Positions 1-5,915 of a DNA stretch of 5,915 nt are shown one piece after another; the stretch's first letter is position 1; each line of letters starts with the position of its first letter. The stretch spans positions 1-5,915 of the forward strand of contig JAHIKF010000110.1 in NCBI GenBank assembly GCA_018897875.1, written 5' to 3'. The notes under the pieces were generated by a model, which was not told where the DNA came from, did not search any database, and saw only the letters and a program-made list of their open reading frames with translations. This stretch comes from Pseudomonadota bacterium (GTDB lineage: Bacteria > Desulfobacterota > Desulfobaccia > Desulfobaccales > 0-14-0-80-60-11). The position numbers and the translations under genes are program-made.

Positions 1-75
1 CGTGGGAGCTTCTTTCAGCCAAGACAACAATTCTTCCGGCGTCAGCCAAGATTCGATCTGGGCAGGTTTGCGCAT
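1..75 (-). CDS. Partial N-terminus, probable IS630-like transposase
   Basis: Only the first 25 codons are in the window; the gene runs off the left edge in frame. The peptide starts MRKPAQIESWLTPEELL and ends LKEAPT. It is a short, charged, helical start that resembles, from memory, the N-terminal leader before the helix-turn-helix of some IS630-family transposases and related winged-helix proteins. The ATG at 73-75 is chosen because an in-frame stop lies upstream at 103-105 and no other start codon falls between. An AGGGG stretch about 10 nt upstream could bind the ribosome, and a strong promoter-like pair lies just beyond. If this is an insertion sequence, its end should lie between about 76 and 145, where an inverted-repeat arm is seen. 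The identification is tentative; it could be another small DNA-binding protein. Confidence 0.45.
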   Translation of the reverse strand, partial: MRKPAQIESWLTPEELLSWLKEAPT

Positions 76-93
76 CTTTTTTAGCCCCTGCCC

Positions 94-123
94 AATATAC
101 CACTACTCTACGTTTGATGTCAA
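94..123 (-). promoter_or_regulatory. Sigma70-type promoter for the left-edge gene
   Basis: On the minus strand a perfect -35 box TTGACA (118-123) is followed after 18 nt by TATATT (94-99). The start codon at 75 lies 18 nt beyond the -10 box, so the leader would be only about a dozen nucleotides. A near-perfect palindrome (121-143) overlaps the upstream side of the -35 box. It could be an operator or an insertion-sequence end. The boxes are read directly; activity is inferred. Confidence 0.6.
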
Positions 124-143
124 ATTGGTATCATACCAAGTTG
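121..143. repeat. 23-bp palindrome next to the promoter
   Basis: The core TTGGTAT C ATACCAA (125-139) is a perfect odd-centred palindrome. After one mismatched pair (A124/G140) the pairing resumes as CAA/TTG out to 121 and 143. It abuts the -35 box of the left-edge gene. A diverged inverted copy of this region lies at 242-272, so it may be a mobile-element end rather than a regulator site. Confidence 0.6.
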
Positions 144-171
144 CGCTCATAAAAGTAAGAAAAGCTCACGG

Positions 172-237
172 TCTGTAGGGGCGCACCCGCGTGTGCGCCC
201 TCATGCCAGGGCGGACACATGGGTCCGCCCCTACAGA
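172..237. repeat. Dumbbell repeat: two GTAGGGGCG hairpins in an outer inverted repeat
   Basis: The outer arms (172-188 and 221-237) are 17 nt long and complementary except at one position. Inside, GGGCGCAC (179-186) pairs with GTGCGCCC (193-200), and GGGCGGAC (209-216) pairs with GTCCGCCC (223-230), with TCATGCCA between the hairpins. Each half starts, on its own strand, with TGTAGGGGCG. This type of GTAGGGGCG palindrome is common between genes in environmental bacteria. It lies just downstream of mpl. A terminator role is possible, but there is no clean T-tract next to a hairpin. Confidence 0.8.
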
Positions 238-269
238 AGATAACTTAGCGGTATGATTACAGTTTGGTA

Positions 270-1718
270 TCAGGCAGGGGCTGCCGGTCTTCGGCCCGCT
301 TCCCCCAAGGCCTCACAGAGGCGGGGCACCAGGTGGTTGAAGTCGCCGTTGGACATCACCAGGACCACGTCGCCGGGGCGCAGGGCGTTAAGCAGGCCCT
401 CCAGGAGCGCATCGGTATCGGGGAAATAGAGGGCTTCCCGGCCTGCGGCCGCAAGGTCGGCTACCAGTTCCCGGGAGGAGAACTGTTCCTCGGGCGCAAC
501 CTTCCACAGGTCCGGGGGTTCCCGCACCAGGATCAGGTCCGCGTCTTTAAAGGCCCGGGCGTAGGGCTCCTGAAAAATCCGGCGCCGGGAGGTGTTGGTG
601 CGGGGCTCAAACGCCGTCACTAACCGCCGCTGGGGGTAAGCCTGGCGCACCGCGGCCAGGGTCACCGCCACCGCGGTGGGATGGTGAGCGAAATCCTCCA
701 CGACCAGCACCCCGTCAAACTCCCCAGCCACTTCCTGGCGTTTTTTCACCCCTTTAAACCCGGTCAGGGCTTTTTGCAAGGGCGCGGCCTCGGCCCCGAC
801 CTCGGCCAGGACCGCCAGGGCGGCCAGGGCGTTCAAGACGTTGTGCTCCCCCACCATGGGCAGGAAGAACTCTCCCCACCGGGCGCCCTGCTTCAGGACG
901 GTGAACTGCATGCCGCCGGGGGCAGGGGTGATGGCCGTGGCCTGCCAGGCGACGTCGCCGTTGAGACCATAAAAAGAAACCGGGGCGCGGTTCCGTCCGC
1001 AGACCTCCCGCACCAGGGGGGCGTCCCCCCAGGCGAAGACCCGGCCGCCGGGAGCGATGGTGGACAGGAAGGTCTCGAAAACCTGGATGATGACGTTGAG
1101 GTCGGGGTAGATGTCGGCGTGGTCGAACTCAATGGAGGTGAGCACCGCCGCCCGGGGGGTAAAGTGGACGAACTTGGGGCGCTTGTCGAAAAAGGCGGTG
1201 TCGTATTCGTCGCCTTCCATAACCACATAGCGGCCGCTCCCCACCCGGTAATTGGTCTGAAAATTTTTGGCGATGCCCCCCACCATGAACCCGGGGTCCA
1301 GCCCCAGGGCAAAGCAGAGCCAGGCGATCAGGGCCGTGGTGGTGGTCTTGCCGTGGGTGCCGGCTACCACCACGGATTGGCGGTCGCCCACCAGGAAGCG
1401 GTTCAGGGCCTCGGGCAGGGAGAGGCGGGGCAGGTCTTGAGCCAGCACCGCCTGGGCCTCGGGGTTGTCCCGGCGGATGACGTTCCCCACCACCACCAGG
1501 TCGGGGGTCGGAGCCAGGTTTTCCGGGCGGTAGCCATCTTGAAGCGGGATTCCCAAGCCCTCCAGCAACGTGCTCATGGGCGGGTAGACGTGCTCGTCGG
1601 AGCCGGTCACCCTAAAACCCTGCTCCTTCAAAATACCGGCCAGGGCGGCCATGCCGGTGCCGCAGATGCCCAGGAGGTGGATGTGCAACTTATGGCTGGA
1701 GATTTTGTCGTGGGTCAT
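270..1718 (-). CDS. mpl: UDP-MurNAc:L-Ala-gamma-D-Glu-meso-DAP ligase (Mpl)
   Basis: This cytoplasmic Mur-ligase-family enzyme uses ATP to attach recycled tripeptide (L-Ala-gamma-D-Glu-meso-DAP) to UDP-N-acetylmuramic acid, feeding murein breakdown products back into cell-wall synthesis. The 482-residue protein shows the three Mur-ligase domains. The N-terminal part has IHLLGICGTGMAALAG (13-28) and the Mpl-type stretch VYPPMSTLLE (44-53). The central domain has the ATP loop AGTHGKTTT (119-127), EGDEYDTAFFDKR (168-180) and EFDHADIY (197-204). GEHNVLNALAA is at 290-300. The C-terminal domain has DFAHHPTAV (342-350), EPRTNTSRRR (371-380) and MSNGDFN (455-461). VYPPMST and DEYDTAFFDKR favour Mpl over MurC. 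The E. coli protein is about 457 residues; this one has ten extra N-terminal residues and a short Ala/Pro-rich tail. The ATG at 1716-1718 has only a weak GGA-type ribosome site. A TTG ten codons downstream aligns with the E. coli start, but no Shine-Dalgarno sequence precedes it. Confidence 0.93.
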   Translation of the reverse strand: MTHDKISSHKLHIHLLGICGTGMAALAGILKEQGFRVTGSDEHVYPPMSTLLEGLGIPLQDGYRPENLAPTPDLVVVGNVIRRDNPEAQAVLAQDLPRLSLPEALNRFLVGDRQSVVVAGTHGKTTTTALIAWLCFALGLDPGFMVGGIAKNFQTNYRVGSGRYVVMEGDEYDTAFFDKRPKFVHFTPRAAVLTSIEFDHADIYPDLNVIIQVFETFLSTIAPGGRVFAWGDAPLVREVCGRNRAPVSFYGLNGDVAWQATAITPAPGGMQFTVLKQGARWGEFFLPMVGEHNVLNALAALAVLAEVGAEAAPLQKALTGFKGVKKRQEVAGEFDGVLVVEDFAHHPTAVAVTLAAVRQAYPQRRLVTAFEPRTNTSRRRIFQEPYARAFKDADLILVREPPDLWKVAPEEQFSSRELVADLAAAGREALYFPDTDALLEGLLNALRPGDVVLVMSNGDFNHLVPRLCEALGEAGRRPAAPA

Positions 1719-1734
1719 TTCCGTCCATTGTGGC

Positions 1735-1761
1735 AGGGGCGGGTTTGAAACCCGCCCCTAC
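1735..1761 (-). repeat. GTAGGGGCGGG hairpin in the mpl leader
   Basis: AGGGGCGGGTTT (1735-1746) pairs perfectly with AAACCCGCCCCT (1748-1759) around one central base. With the flanking bases, the minus strand reads GTAGGGGCG as a head at 1753-1761, as in the dumbbell repeat at 172-237. It ends 16 nt before the mpl start codon, so in mRNA a 12-bp GC-rich stem would form in the ribosome-loading region or just ahead of it. Confidence 0.8.
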
Positions 1762-1776
1762 GCTGCTCGTTTAGTA

Positions 1777-1799
1777 GTAGGGTGCGCACTGCGCACCGT
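1777..1799 (+). repeat. GTAGGGTGCGC hairpin, copy 1
   Basis: GGTGCGCA (1781-1788) pairs with TGCGCACC (1790-1797) around one base. The 23-nt unit, starting GTAGGG and ending CCGT, is identical to 4285-4307, and a variant lies inverted at 3256-3276. Together with the hairpin at 1735-1761 it fills the middle of the 130-bp gap between the serine hydrolase gene and mpl. The rest of that gap shows no clear promoter. Confidence 0.8.
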
Positions 1800-1848
1800 G
1801 ACCTTTGTGAGGAACAGCCGGAGGCGACGGTTAACCATCTGCCAATGG

Positions 1849-2994
<1,146 letters not shown>

Positions 2995-3001
2995 AGGGGA
3001 G

Positions 3002-3005
3002 CCTC
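3002..3005 (-). promoter_or_regulatory. Shine-Dalgarno supporting a TTG start
   Basis: The minus strand reads CCGAGG, with the GAGG ending seven nucleotides before the TTG at 2992-2994. It decides the start of the serine hydrolase gene, which lacks a usable ATG. Confidence 0.6.
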
Positions 3006-3076
3006 GGTTGTTTTGGCATAAACCTACCGAGTTGCAATCAAATATTGTTGTAGCCGCAGGATAGGCCGGAAAAACT

Positions 3077-3154
3077 AAAATCCCCCTAAATCCCCCTTTA
3101 ATAAAGGGGGACTTTAATACCCCCCTTTGAAAAAGGGGGGCAGGGGGGATTTTT
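3077..3154. repeat. Dumbbell repeat of CCCCCTTT hairpins
   Basis: The outer arms AAAATCCCCC (3077-3086) and GGGGGATTTT (3144-3153) are complementary. They enclose two hairpins: CCCCCTTTA (3092-3100) with TAAAGGGGG (3102-3110), and CCCCCCTTT (3120-3128) with AAAGGGGGG (3132-3140). The layout copies that of 172-237 with unrelated sequence. Similar 'AAATCCCCC' repeats are scattered in many bacterial genomes. It sits in the ddl-serine hydrolase gap. Confidence 0.8.
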
Positions 3155-3204
3155 CATGCCCTGGGGTGAGACGCTTGTGGTTCATGGACTTTTAGCCTGC
3201 GCCA

Positions 3205-3225
3205 GCACCGGCGAGACGCCGGTGC
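3205..3225. repeat. GCACCGGCG hairpin
   Basis: GCACCGGCG (3205-3213) and CGCCGGTGC (3217-3225) are perfect complements around a 3-nt loop, AGA. It lies between the dumbbell repeat at 3077-3154 and the hairpin at the ddl stop. No T-tract follows it, so it is not a classical terminator on either strand. Confidence 0.75.
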
Positions 3226-3255
3226 CACTTGTTTGATTGCGAACCGGTATTCAGC

Positions 3256-3276
3256 GGTGCGCCGGGCGCACCCTAC
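3256..3276 (-). repeat. GTAGGGTGCGC hairpin, variant copy providing the ddl stop
   Basis: GGTGCGC (3256-3262) pairs with GCGCACC (3266-3272). On the minus strand the unit begins GTAGGGTGCGC like the copies at 1777 and 4285, but with loop CCG instead of ACT. The TAG of its head is the ddl stop codon (3273-3275), so the repeat begins inside the last codon of the gene. Confidence 0.8.
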
Positions 3277-4205
3277 ACTTTCTCCCGGGCCAGGGTTATC
3301 AGGGTGTCCAGGAGATCCGGGAACTCTATCCCCGCGGCCTTGGCCCCCTGGGGGAAGAGGCTGGTGGCGGTCATGCCGGGGATGGTATTGGTTTCCAGGA
3401 CATAGATATTCTGCTCCCGGATCATCATATCGGTGCGGGAATAGCCCCGGCAGCCCAGGGCCTGATGCGCAATGAGGGCGCACTCCTGGGCGCGTTTGGT
3501 TATATCCGGGGAAAGTCTGGCCGGGCAGATTTCCTCAGTGGCCCCGGGCTGGTACTTGGCCTCGTAATCAAAAAAAGCGTAGGTGCTGGCCGGGATGATC
3601 TCCACCAGGGGCAAGGCCTGCAATTTGGCATTGCCCAGCACGGCGCCGGTAATCTCGGTGCCCTGGATGAATTCCTCCACCAGCACCCGGTTATCCAGGG
3701 CGAAGGCGGTGGCCAGGCCGGTTTCCAGGGCCTCCAAGGTCGGAGCCTTGGAAATCCCGATGCTGGAGCCTTCGTTGACCGGCTTGATCACCACCGGCAG
3801 GCCCAATTTGGCCTCGATTTCTGGGGGACTGGGGGCCTTGTGGCGGTGAAAGGCCAGGGCCGCGGGCACCTGGAGCCCGGCCATTTGATATATGGCCTTG
3901 CTCAACTCCTTGTTCATGGCCAGAGCCGAGGCCAGGATTCCGGAGCCCTGGTAGGGGATCTCCAGAAGGTCCAGGAGACCCTGCATGGAGCCGTCCTCCC
4001 CGCCCCGGCCGTGCATGATGATGAGGGCCGCGTCCAGCTCTCCGGCGTCCCGCACCAAGCGCTCCAGGTCTGTCAGAGGATCGTAGCGCCGAATGTCGTA
4101 TCTGTCTTTATTAAGGGCCTGATAGACCTGGGCGCCGCTTTTCAGCGAGACTTCCCGCTCAGAGGATTTGCCCCCGGCGATGAGGGCCAGCCGCAATTTT
4201 CCCAT
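3273..4205 (-). CDS. ddl: D-alanine--D-alanine ligase
   Basis: This cytoplasmic ATP-grasp ligase joins two D-alanines for the murein pentapeptide terminus. The 310-residue length is typical of DdlB-type enzymes. Visible motifs, in order, are LIAGGKSSEREVSLKSG (8-24, with E16 the expected first-D-Ala contact), MHGRGGEDG (64-72), VVIKPVNEGSSIGISK (138-153, with the active-site Ser in the SS pair), VLVEEFIQGTEIT (174-186), FFDYEAKY (211-218), GYSRTDMM (254-261) and YVLETNTIPGMT (268-279, with metal ligands E271 and N273). Tyr214 of the DYEAKY motif is the type found in true D-Ala-D-Ala ligases, not the substitutions seen in vancomycin-resistance ligases. The ATG at 4203-4205 follows a strong GGAGG five nucleotides away. 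The stop codon lies inside a GTAGGG hairpin repeat. A 49-nt gap separates it from the HD gene upstream, consistent with one operon. Confidence 0.96.
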   Translation of the reverse strand: MGKLRLALIAGGKSSEREVSLKSGAQVYQALNKDRYDIRRYDPLTDLERLVRDAGELDAALIIMHGRGGEDGSMQGLLDLLEIPYQGSGILASALAMNKELSKAIYQMAGLQVPAALAFHRHKAPSPPEIEAKLGLPVVIKPVNEGSSIGISKAPTLEALETGLATAFALDNRVLVEEFIQGTEITGAVLGNAKLQALPLVEIIPASTYAFFDYEAKYQPGATEEICPARLSPDITKRAQECALIAHQALGCRGYSRTDMMIREQNIYVLETNTIPGMTATSLFPQGAKAAGIEFPDLLDTLITLAREKV

Positions 4206-4224
4206 GATTCCCTCCGGAAAAAAT

Positions 4225-4241
4225 AGCTGTCAGCTTTCAGC
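4225..4241. repeat. Short heptad repeat AGCTGTC/AGCTTTC
   Basis: AGCTGTC (4225-4231), AGCTTTC (4232-4238) and AGC (4239-4241) form two and a half 7-nt units, differing at one position, in the 49-nt gap between the HD gene and ddl. The period equals that of the array at 2341-2375. It is too short to exclude chance. Confidence 0.4.
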
Positions 4242-4254
4242 AAAAGACCGTGAT

Positions 4255-4878
4255 TCATTCCAAGGCTGTTCTGAAAAGTTTGTCGTAGGGTGCGCACTGC
4301 GCACCGTTCCCTCTTTTCCCATTGACCCGGAGCAGATCCAGGGGACTGAGCTGCAATGGCGCAAAGATTTTATCCTCCAGGGCCCGGGCCCTGACTTCCG
4401 TAGCCTGGATGCGGGCCAGGGCCTCGGGAGTGCGCCCGTAGCGCACCTTGAGGTCGGCAAAGCGGGCCGCCAGCGTAACCACCTCTTCGTGGAGCACCCG
4501 CTTGTCGGAGTAATTGACCAATTCGGCCTCACGCAGCGGCCTGGTGTCAGAAATGTCGTGATGGAGATGGACGTGCTCCCGCACCACCTGGGCCACGTGG
4601 GGGTAGCCCAACTCTTCCAGGATGCCGGCCCCCAACTCGGCGTGGTTCGTAAGGGTCCCCAGGCACGGGGTCTTGCCCAGGTCGTGGAGGAGGGCGCCGG
4701 CCGTGACCAAGGGCAGAAACAGGTCAAAACCGGCCTCCGCCAGGGCCTCGCCCAAAAAACTGGCCACCTCCATGACCCGGAAGCTGTGCTCCCGGATATT
4801 GGGGAGCATGCCGTGGGCCTCCATCAACTCCAGGCATTGATTATGAGAAGGGAGGAGGATTAAGTCTTGTTTATCCAT
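4255..4878 (-). CDS. HD-domain metal-dependent phosphohydrolase
   Basis: The 207-residue soluble protein has a single HD domain over residues 25-130. Likely metal ligands are H31 (REHSFRVMEVA), the HD pair H65-D66 (LLHDLGK) and D125 (VNYSDKRV). Further histidines occur at H79 (NHAELGAGILEELGYP) and in REHVHLHHD (100-108). Such proteins hydrolyse phosphate esters of nucleotides or related molecules. The substrate here is unknown, and nothing ties it firmly to the isoprenoid or murein genes beside it. The ATG at 4876-4878 follows a weak GGAA that belongs to a palindromic repeat arm. The C-terminal tail after about residue 187 (GKRGNGAQCAPYDKLFRTALE) is partly encoded by a GTAGGG-type repeat (4285-4307) and lies outside the expected domain, so the original C-terminus was probably shorter or different. 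Confidence 0.88.
   Translation of the reverse strand: MDKQDLILLPSHNQCLELMEAHGMLPNIREHSFRVMEVASFLGEALAEAGFDLFLPLVTAGALLHDLGKTPCLGTLTNHAELGAGILEELGYPHVAQVVREHVHLHHDISDTRPLREAELVNYSDKRVLHEEVVTLAARFADLKVRYGRTPEALARIQATEVRARALEDKIFAPLQLSPLDLLRVNGKRGNGAQCAPYDKLFRTALE
4285..4307 (+). repeat. GTAGGGTGCGC hairpin, copy 2, inside the HD gene
   Basis: This 23-nt unit is identical to 1777-1799: GGTGCGCA (4289-4296) pairs with TGCGCACC (4298-4305). It is read on the opposite strand as part of the HD protein's tail (GAQCAPY region) without introducing a stop. It lies about 30-50 nt before the HD stop codon. Confidence 0.85.
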
Positions 4879-4884
4879 GATGTC

Positions 4885-4931
4885 ATTTCCATTCTGGTTC
4901 CCAAGTTAAACTTGGGAACCAGAACGGAAAT
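4885..4931. repeat. 47-nt palindrome GGTTCCCAAG...CTTGGGAACC
   Basis: Sixteen nucleotides (4892-4907) pair perfectly with 4909-4924 around one central base. After one mismatch (A4891/C4925) six more pairs follow (4885-4890 with 4926-4931). It occupies most of the 87-nt gap between ispF and the HD gene, ending six nucleotides before the HD start codon. On the minus strand its last arm ends GGAAAT and contains the only Shine-Dalgarno-like bases of the HD gene. GGTTCCCAAG-type palindromes are found dispersed in many bacterial genomes. Confidence 0.85.
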
Positions 4932-4965
4932 CCTTTTCGCCTGTTTCCCCCGGTTCAAAATCAGT

Positions 4966-5439
4966 TCAAGTTTTAGTAACCAACACCACGGCATACGCGG
5001 CTATGCCTTCGCCCCGGCCGGCGAACCCCATAAGCTCGGTGGTGGTGGCCTTGACATTGACCTCGGCCGGCGTCAGGCCCAGGATGGGGGCCAGGTTCGC
5101 CTGCATCGCCGGGATGTGGGGGGCCAGCCGGGGCTCTTGGGCCACGAGGGTGGCGTCCACATTTTGGGGGGCAAAACCCCGGTCCCGGACGATTAGCATG
5201 ATCCGTTCCAGCAGGGTTAAGCTGGAAATGTTTTTGTAGGCCGGGTCTTTATCCGGGAAATGGGTCCCTAAATCTCCGGCCCCCACCGCGCCCAGGAGGG
5301 CGTCGCCGATGGCATGGCTCAGGACGTCAGCATCGGAATGGCCCAACAGCCCCAGGGCATGCGGAATTTCCACCCCTCCCAGGATCAGGGGGCGCCCTGC
5401 CACCAAACGGTGGGCGTCATACCCCAGGCCGACTCGCAT
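4966..5439 (-). CDS. ispF: 2-C-methyl-D-erythritol 2,4-cyclodiphosphate synthase
   Basis: IspF cyclises CDP-methylerythritol 2-phosphate, releasing CMP, in the MEP isoprenoid pathway; family members are cytoplasmic homotrimers with a zinc site between subunits. The 157-residue protein has the metal-binding D8 and H10 in GYDAH, H34-S35 and H42 in GHSDADVLSHAIGDALLGA (33-51), HFPD (60-63), QEPRLAPHI (101-109), and the cytidine-site stretch KATTTELMGFAGRGEGIAAYA (130-150). Its length is normal. The ATG at 5437-5439 is preferred over an upstream TTG eight codons earlier, because GGAGG lies just before the ATG and the family starts at this MRVGLGYD. The first 23 bp overlap the end of ispD, indicating translational coupling. 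It acts in the same pathway as IspD, two steps later. Confidence 0.97.
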   Translation of the reverse strand: MRVGLGYDAHRLVAGRPLILGGVEIPHALGLLGHSDADVLSHAIGDALLGAVGAGDLGTHFPDKDPAYKNISSLTLLERIMLIVRDRGFAPQNVDATLVAQEPRLAPHIPAMQANLAPILGLTPAEVNVKATTTELMGFAGRGEGIAAYAVVLVTKT

Positions 5440-5914
5440 GTTTTTTCCTCCGCCGCAGAGCAAAGATGGCCTCAGCCAGCAGCAGGTCTTCCGGGGTGGT
5501 GATCTTCAAGTTAAAGGGCGACCCGGGAATGACCACCACCGGCTGCTGCAGTTCTTCCAGCAGGGAGGCCTCGTCGGTGCCGTAGAAGTTGCGGCTGTAG
5601 GCCTCGGTGAAGGCGCGCCACAACAGGGGCACCTGGAAGGCCTGGGGGGTCTGAATCTGCCAGATGTCCGTGCGCTCCAGGGTCTGATGCACCTTGCCTT
5701 CGGGGCTTACTCTTTTCAGAGTATCCTGGGCCGGCGACCCCAGGACCGCGCCCCCGTGCCGCCGGGCGGCGTCGATGACCCGGCGGATCTGCTCCGGGGT
5801 CACGAAGGGCCGCACCCCGTCGTGCACCAGGATGATTTCCAGTTCCTCCTCGTTTTTCAAGGCCTTGAGGGCGTGATAGACGCTGTCCTGCCGTTCTTTG
5901 CCCCCGGGTACCAG
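5417..5914 (-). CDS. ispD: 2-C-methyl-D-erythritol 4-phosphate cytidylyltransferase, partial
   Basis: IspD transfers CMP from CTP to methylerythritol 4-phosphate. The visible 165 residues are the C-terminal two thirds; the N-terminal CTP-binding glycine-rich loop lies beyond the right edge. The fragment starts LVPGGKERQDSVYHAL, the GG-x-E-R-x-x-S motif of the family. It continues with LVHDGVRPFV, SPAQDTLKRV, LERTDIWQIQTPQAF, YGTDEASLLEEL and NLKITTPEDLLLAEAIF, all expected conserved blocks in order. The frame is open to the window edge; a TTG at 5858-5860 is internal, not a start. A basic tail (RRRKKHASRPGV) ends 23 bp inside ispF. Confidence 0.96.
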   Translation of the reverse strand: MVPGGKERQDSVYHALKALKNEEELEIILVHDGVRPFVTPEQIRRVIDAARRHGGAVLGSPAQDTLKRVSPEGKVHQTLERTDIWQIQTPQAFQVPLLWRAFTEAYSRNFYGTDEASLLEELQQPVVVIPGSPFNLKITTPEDLLLAEAIFALRRRKKHASRPGV

Positions 5915-5915
5915 C

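Larger units (their letters stand above)
115..272. mobile_element. Possible 158-bp MITE-like element with imperfect terminal repeats
   Basis: The left arm from 115 and the reverse complement of the right arm ending at 272 align without gaps over 25 positions, with 18 identities. Both begin TGAT and share CAAA and ATCATACC. After a 3-nt offset both continue AAGTT (138-142; complement at 242-246). Between the arms lies the dumbbell repeat of 172-237. No transposase is encoded inside. The right end reaches the mpl stop codon. No target-site duplication was identified, so this could equally be two diverged ends of one IS family. Confidence 0.35.
2995..3272. other. 278-bp gap filled by three different palindromic repeats
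   Basis: The stretch between the serine hydrolase start and the ddl stop holds no gene. It contains the CCCCC dumbbell (3077-3154), the GCACCGGCG hairpin (3205-3225) and the GTAGGG hairpin (3256-3276). About 80 nt of unstructured leader with a GAGG ribosome site precedes the serine hydrolase start. I see no convincing promoter, so the serine hydrolase and mpl may rely on read-through from ddl or on a promoter I cannot recognise. Confidence 0.7.

Noticed and set aside
172..237. CRISPR repeat or tRNA-like cloverleaf
   Set aside because: The two hairpins suggested a folded RNA, but there are no regularly spaced repeats with spacers and no tRNA anticodon arm, T-loop or CCA end.
1693..1728. Twelve-codon out-of-frame ORF overlapping the mpl start as a leader peptide
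   Set aside because: It has no ribosome site, no special codon content such as a run of regulatory codons, and no attenuator-like pair of alternative hairpins.
681..1748. Long plus-strand open frame opposite mpl
   Set aside because: It lies entirely antisense to a clearly conserved mpl gene, is rich in Gly/His/Val with no recognisable motif, and is explained by GC-rich codon bias opening the opposite frame.
3077..3154. Rho-independent terminator
   Set aside because: The hairpins have AT-flanked stems, but no uninterrupted T-tract directly follows either stem on the minus strand, and the symmetrical dumbbell fits a dispersed repeat better.
3237..4226. Long plus-strand open frame opposite ddl
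   Set aside because: It is fully antisense to ddl, has no family motif, and has low-complexity composition; it is a shadow frame.
5440..5463. N-terminal extension of IspF from an upstream TTG
   Set aside because: The extension reads MLCGGGKN and contains the GGAGG ribosome site of the real ATG at 5437-5439; the family begins at MRVGLGYD.

Overview
The window is a GC-rich bacterial chromosome segment in which every recognisable gene reads on the minus strand. It is read here from high to low coordinates, the direction of transcription. The families and their sequence character (an Mpl-type murein ligase, a bacterial IspD/IspF pair, a DdlB-type ligase) point to a Gram-negative bacterium with meso-diaminopimelate peptidoglycan. 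The GC-rich codon use and dense intergenic palindromes would suit a Desulfobacterota (deltaproteobacterial) lineage. That placement is an inference; no rRNA or species marker is present.

Layout: the 3' part of ispD (5417-5914, cut by the window edge) overlaps ispF (4966-5439) by 23 bp. Then come a small HD-domain phosphohydrolase (4255-4878), ddl (3273-4205), a cytoplasmic beta-lactamase-fold serine hydrolase with a TTG start (1849-2994), and mpl (270-1718). At the left edge the first 25 codons of another minus-strand gene, probably an IS630-like transposase, begin at position 75 behind a good sigma70-type promoter.

Two envelope pathways meet here. IspD and IspF make successive MEP-pathway intermediates for isoprenoids, which include the undecaprenyl carrier of cell-wall synthesis. 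Ddl makes the D-Ala-D-Ala dipeptide, and Mpl reattaches recycled murein tripeptide to UDP-MurNAc. The serine hydrolase between ddl and mpl has the penicillin-binding-protein fold and may act on a peptide or ester in the same theme, but its substrate cannot be read from the sequence.

The striking part is what lies between the genes. Apart from the ispD/ispF overlap and the short HD-ddl gap, which holds only a weak heptad repeat, each gene junction carries a palindromic repeat. Six hairpins share a GTAGGG head with different self-complementary stems (at 175, 234, 1761, 1777, 4285 and 3276). Two larger dumbbell elements each enclose two hairpins within an outer inverted repeat (172-237 and 3077-3154). 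There is also a 47-nt palindrome upstream of the HD gene and a 35-nt heptamer array inside the serine hydrolase gene. Several repeats have become coding: one supplies the ddl stop codon, one encodes part of the HD protein's C-terminal tail, and the heptamer array encodes an insertion in the serine hydrolase. No phage genes, CRISPR array, tRNA or rRNA were seen, and no plus-strand gene is convincing.
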